In this document: piece by piece, positions 62,223 through 64,000 of the stretch
Numbering within the stretch: position 1 is the stretch's first letter
Layout of the letters: the number at the start of each line of letters is the position of its first letter
Source of the DNA: Bacteroidia bacterium
Lineage (GTDB): Bacteria > Bacteroidota > Bacteroidia > CAIKAF01
Length of the DNA: 64,000 nucleotides
Direction of reading: 5' to 3'
NCBI GenBank assembly: GCA_030427255.1
Contig: JAUHWY010000001.1
Coordinates: 221,378 to 285,377, forward strand
Notes under the pieces: generated by a model
What the model was told of the DNA's origin: nothing
The model's database searches: none
Seen by the model: only the letters and a program-made list of their open reading frames with translations
Position numbers and translations under genes: made by a program

Positions 62223-64000
62223 GTCTTAATCCTTGTTTTGATGGGATAGACGCTCGAGCACTGTTAATGCAGGATTTACGGTTGATGATATAAAGTCTTA
62301 ATCCTTGTTTTGATGGGATAGACGCTCGAGCTGAGCTTAAAGCGTTCCAAACTACAGGCGCTTTAATGTCTTAATCCTTGTTTTGATGGGATAGACGCTC
62401 GAGCTCAATAATGGCGACCAATGGGCAAGCGGCACAGGGTCTTAATCCTTGTTTTGATGGGATAGACGCTCGAGCATCGAGTTTAGTCTTGATAAAGTTA
62501 GAGGTACTTACGGTCTTAATCCTTGTTTTGATGGGATAGACGCTCGAGCCTTTCCCCTTTAACACGTTAACACTTTCCGGCTCAGTCTTAATCCTTGTTT
62601 TGATGGGATAGACCCTCGAGCTATAGGGTAGAAGATCATTGGATCTTCTCCAATACTTTCTTAATCCTTGTTTTGATGGGATAGACGCTCGAGCAATTAA
62701 CACCTATGAGTAGCTATTCTTGTTTTGACAAGTCTTAATCCTTGTTTTGATGGGATAGACGCTCGAGCATTCCGAAGCACTTCGAACAGAAAGGGGATGA
62801 GTTGTCTTAATCCTTGTTTTGATGGGATAGACGCTCGAGCAAGGTGGAGAAGATCGAAGGAACAAGCAACCATAAGTCTTAATCCTTGTTTTGATGGGAT
62901 AGACGCTCGAGCAACTTGAATTGTTTGGTAAAGAAAGTTCTATCATGTCTTAATCCTTGTTTTGATGAGATAGACGCTCGAGCAATCTTAGACGTGAAGC
63001 AAACCACACACAATGGCTGTCTTAATCCTTGTTTTGATGGGATAGACGCTCGAGCGGAACATGTATTTATCGAACGTCAATCAGACGCTGGTCTTAATCC
63101 TTGTTTTGATGGGATAGACGCTCGAGCAAGAAGTCCTATTGATAAATCTCCCAACTTCTACGCGTCTTAATCCTTGTTTTGATGGGATAGACGCTCGAGC
63201 CCTACCTAGTGTTGTACTAAAACTATTTAATTATGGTCTTAATCCTTGTTTTGATGGGATAGACGCTCGAGCAACTCAAAATCTTACTATCGTGAAAACC
63301 TTATTCATGTCTTAATCCTTGTTTTGATGGGATAGACGCTCGAGCACGTCAATCAGACGCTGGTAGAACTTACTATAGCTGTCTTAATCCTTGTTTTGAT
63401 GGGATAGACGCTCAAGAACTATCACACAGACCTTATGGTCTAAAGATAGTAAGTCTTAATCCTTGTTTTGATGGGATAGACGCTCGAGCCGACATTTCAG
63501 ACGCTATTTCCACCGCTTGGGAGTAGTCTTAATCCTTGTTTTGATGGGATAGACGCTCGAGCCAGGAGCGCTAATCTTAGGCGGTTCTTCTCAAAACCCG
63601 TCTTAATCCTTGTTTTGATGGGATAGACGCTCGAGCAGTGATAAAAACTCTTTTTAAATTTATCTCAACACGTCTTAATCCTTGTTTTGAAGGGATAGAC
63701 GCTCGAGCAATATTAGATGTGCAGCAAACTACTTATGATGGCTGTCTTAATCCTTGTTTTGATGGGATAGACGCTCGAGCACGTCCTTAACGACTTAAAA
63801 GCCTACAAAAGGACGTCTTAATCCTTGTTTTGATGGGATAGACGCTCGAGCATTACTTTGGCCAGAGACACAGAGGAAACTACACAAGTCTTAATCCTTG
63901 TTTTGATGGGATAGACGCTCGAGCACGTCAATCAGACGCTGGTAGAACTTACTATAGCTGTCTTAATCCTTGTTTTGATGGGATAGACGCTCAAGAACTA
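62223..64000 (-). CRISPR. Type III-A CRISPR array, 25 full repeats visible, continuing beyond the window
   Basis: A 37-nt repeat (plus strand starts GTCTTAATCCTTGTTTTGAT and ends GACGCTCGAGC) begins at 62223, 62295, 62368, 62439, 62513, 62585, 62658, 62732, 62804, 62876, 62947, 63019, 63091, 63164, 63236, 63309, 63381, 63453, 63526, 63600, 63672, 63744, 63815, 63888 and 63960. Spacers are 34-37 nt. Variants: C for G in GACCCTCGAGC (62585 copy), T at base 1 (62658), A in GATGAGAT (62947), GAAGGG (63672), and CTCAAGA ends (63381 and 63960). Reverse-complemented, the repeat ends GGATTAAGAC, giving an ATTAAGAC 8-nt tag like the common ATTGAAAC, so transcription is taken as minus, towards cas6. 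The leader and any cas1/cas2 would lie to the right, outside the window. Confidence 0.97.

Noticed and set aside
62695..62731. A spacer containing CTTGTTTTGA, identical to part of the repeat
   Set aside because: A ten-base AT-rich match can occur by chance and the spacer has normal length and boundaries; no rearrangement is needed to explain it.
62371..63170. Open frames on both strands across the CRISPR array
   Set aside because: They translate the repeat periodically (for example LNPCFDGIDARA) and are by-products of the array.
62260..63959. Every spacer has at least one stop-free plus-strand frame
   Set aside because: With 35-nt windows and three frames, more than 90 percent would be open by chance, so this is not evidence of coding targets; only the homologous and overlapping pairs are.

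Overview
This 64 kb window is a chromosomal segment of a member of the Bacteroidota, most likely Flavobacteriales-like. The evidence is mutually consistent. There is a fused MurF-alanine racemase, a subtilase with a type IX secretion C-terminal domain, a PorE-like OmpA protein, a BshB1-type deacetylase (bacillithiol pathway), a conserved CcmD-family protein, SusC/ZnuD-like TonB receptor architecture, and repeated Bacteroidota-type -7 promoter boxes (TAnnTTTG) just upstream of start codons. No species can be named from the sequence alone.

Layout. 1-3.2 kb: the C-terminal part of a secreted DNA/RNA endonuclease, a lipoprotein and a type-IX-secreted subtilase. 3.2-6.7 kb (minus): priA and pfkA. 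6.8-15.2 kb (plus): tRNA-Pro(CGG), guaB, a run of three SurA/parvulin-type periplasmic folding factors, a MoxR ATPase, hpt and adk. 15.3-16.7 kb (minus): a YrdC/Sua5 protein and a transaldolase-like aldolase. 17-19 kb: two overlapping family 2 glycosyltransferases. 19.5-29.4 kb (minus): exported hydrolases (PhoD-like phosphatase, TolB-propeller/amidohydrolase, M28 peptidase), rsmI and a lineage-specific protein. 29.5-37.2 kb (plus): tdk, murF-alr, a 2-oxoacid dehydrogenase E2, a PolIII-epsilon-like exonuclease and a PorE-like protein. 37.7-42.9 kb (minus): TerC, an EamA transporter and a cytochrome c maturation operon headed by a beta-CASP RNase-like protein. 43-49.8 kb (plus): glutathione peroxidase, bshB1, prolyl oligopeptidase, and a TonB receptor translationally coupled to a His-rich DUF4625-like lipoprotein (probable metal uptake).

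From 50 kb to the end the window is an accessory/defence region. A tight five-gene minus-strand operon (two paralogous small proteins flanking an HNH protein, a DUF4407-like membrane coiled-coil protein and an LMW-PTP-like phosphatase) lies divergent to a WYL regulator. I do not recognise this combination as a named system. Next comes a complete type III-A effector operon on the minus strand: cas6, cas10, csm2, csm3, csm4, csm5 and a CARF-HEPN (Csm6-like) gene. Upstream of it is a CRISPR array with 25 full 37-nt repeats plus one decayed terminal repeat, running off the window end. Cas10 keeps its GGDD cyclase motif but shows no HD nuclease motif, so the system looks built around RNA binding and cyclic-oligoadenylate signalling to the HEPN ribonuclease. 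The array is read on the minus strand towards the cas genes. Its spacers include one duplicated spacer, two that overlap on one target, and two in exactly the same register on diverged homologues of one gene. cas1/cas2 are not in the window.

A second theme is a set of GC-rich, long imperfect inverted repeats in intergenic spaces (about 6.97, 19.03, 19.33, 26.43, 38.48, 38.65 and 49.80 kb). Most have unrelated arm sequences but the same architecture. Two of them, near 19.4 and 38.7 kb, are true sequence copies of about 140 bp.
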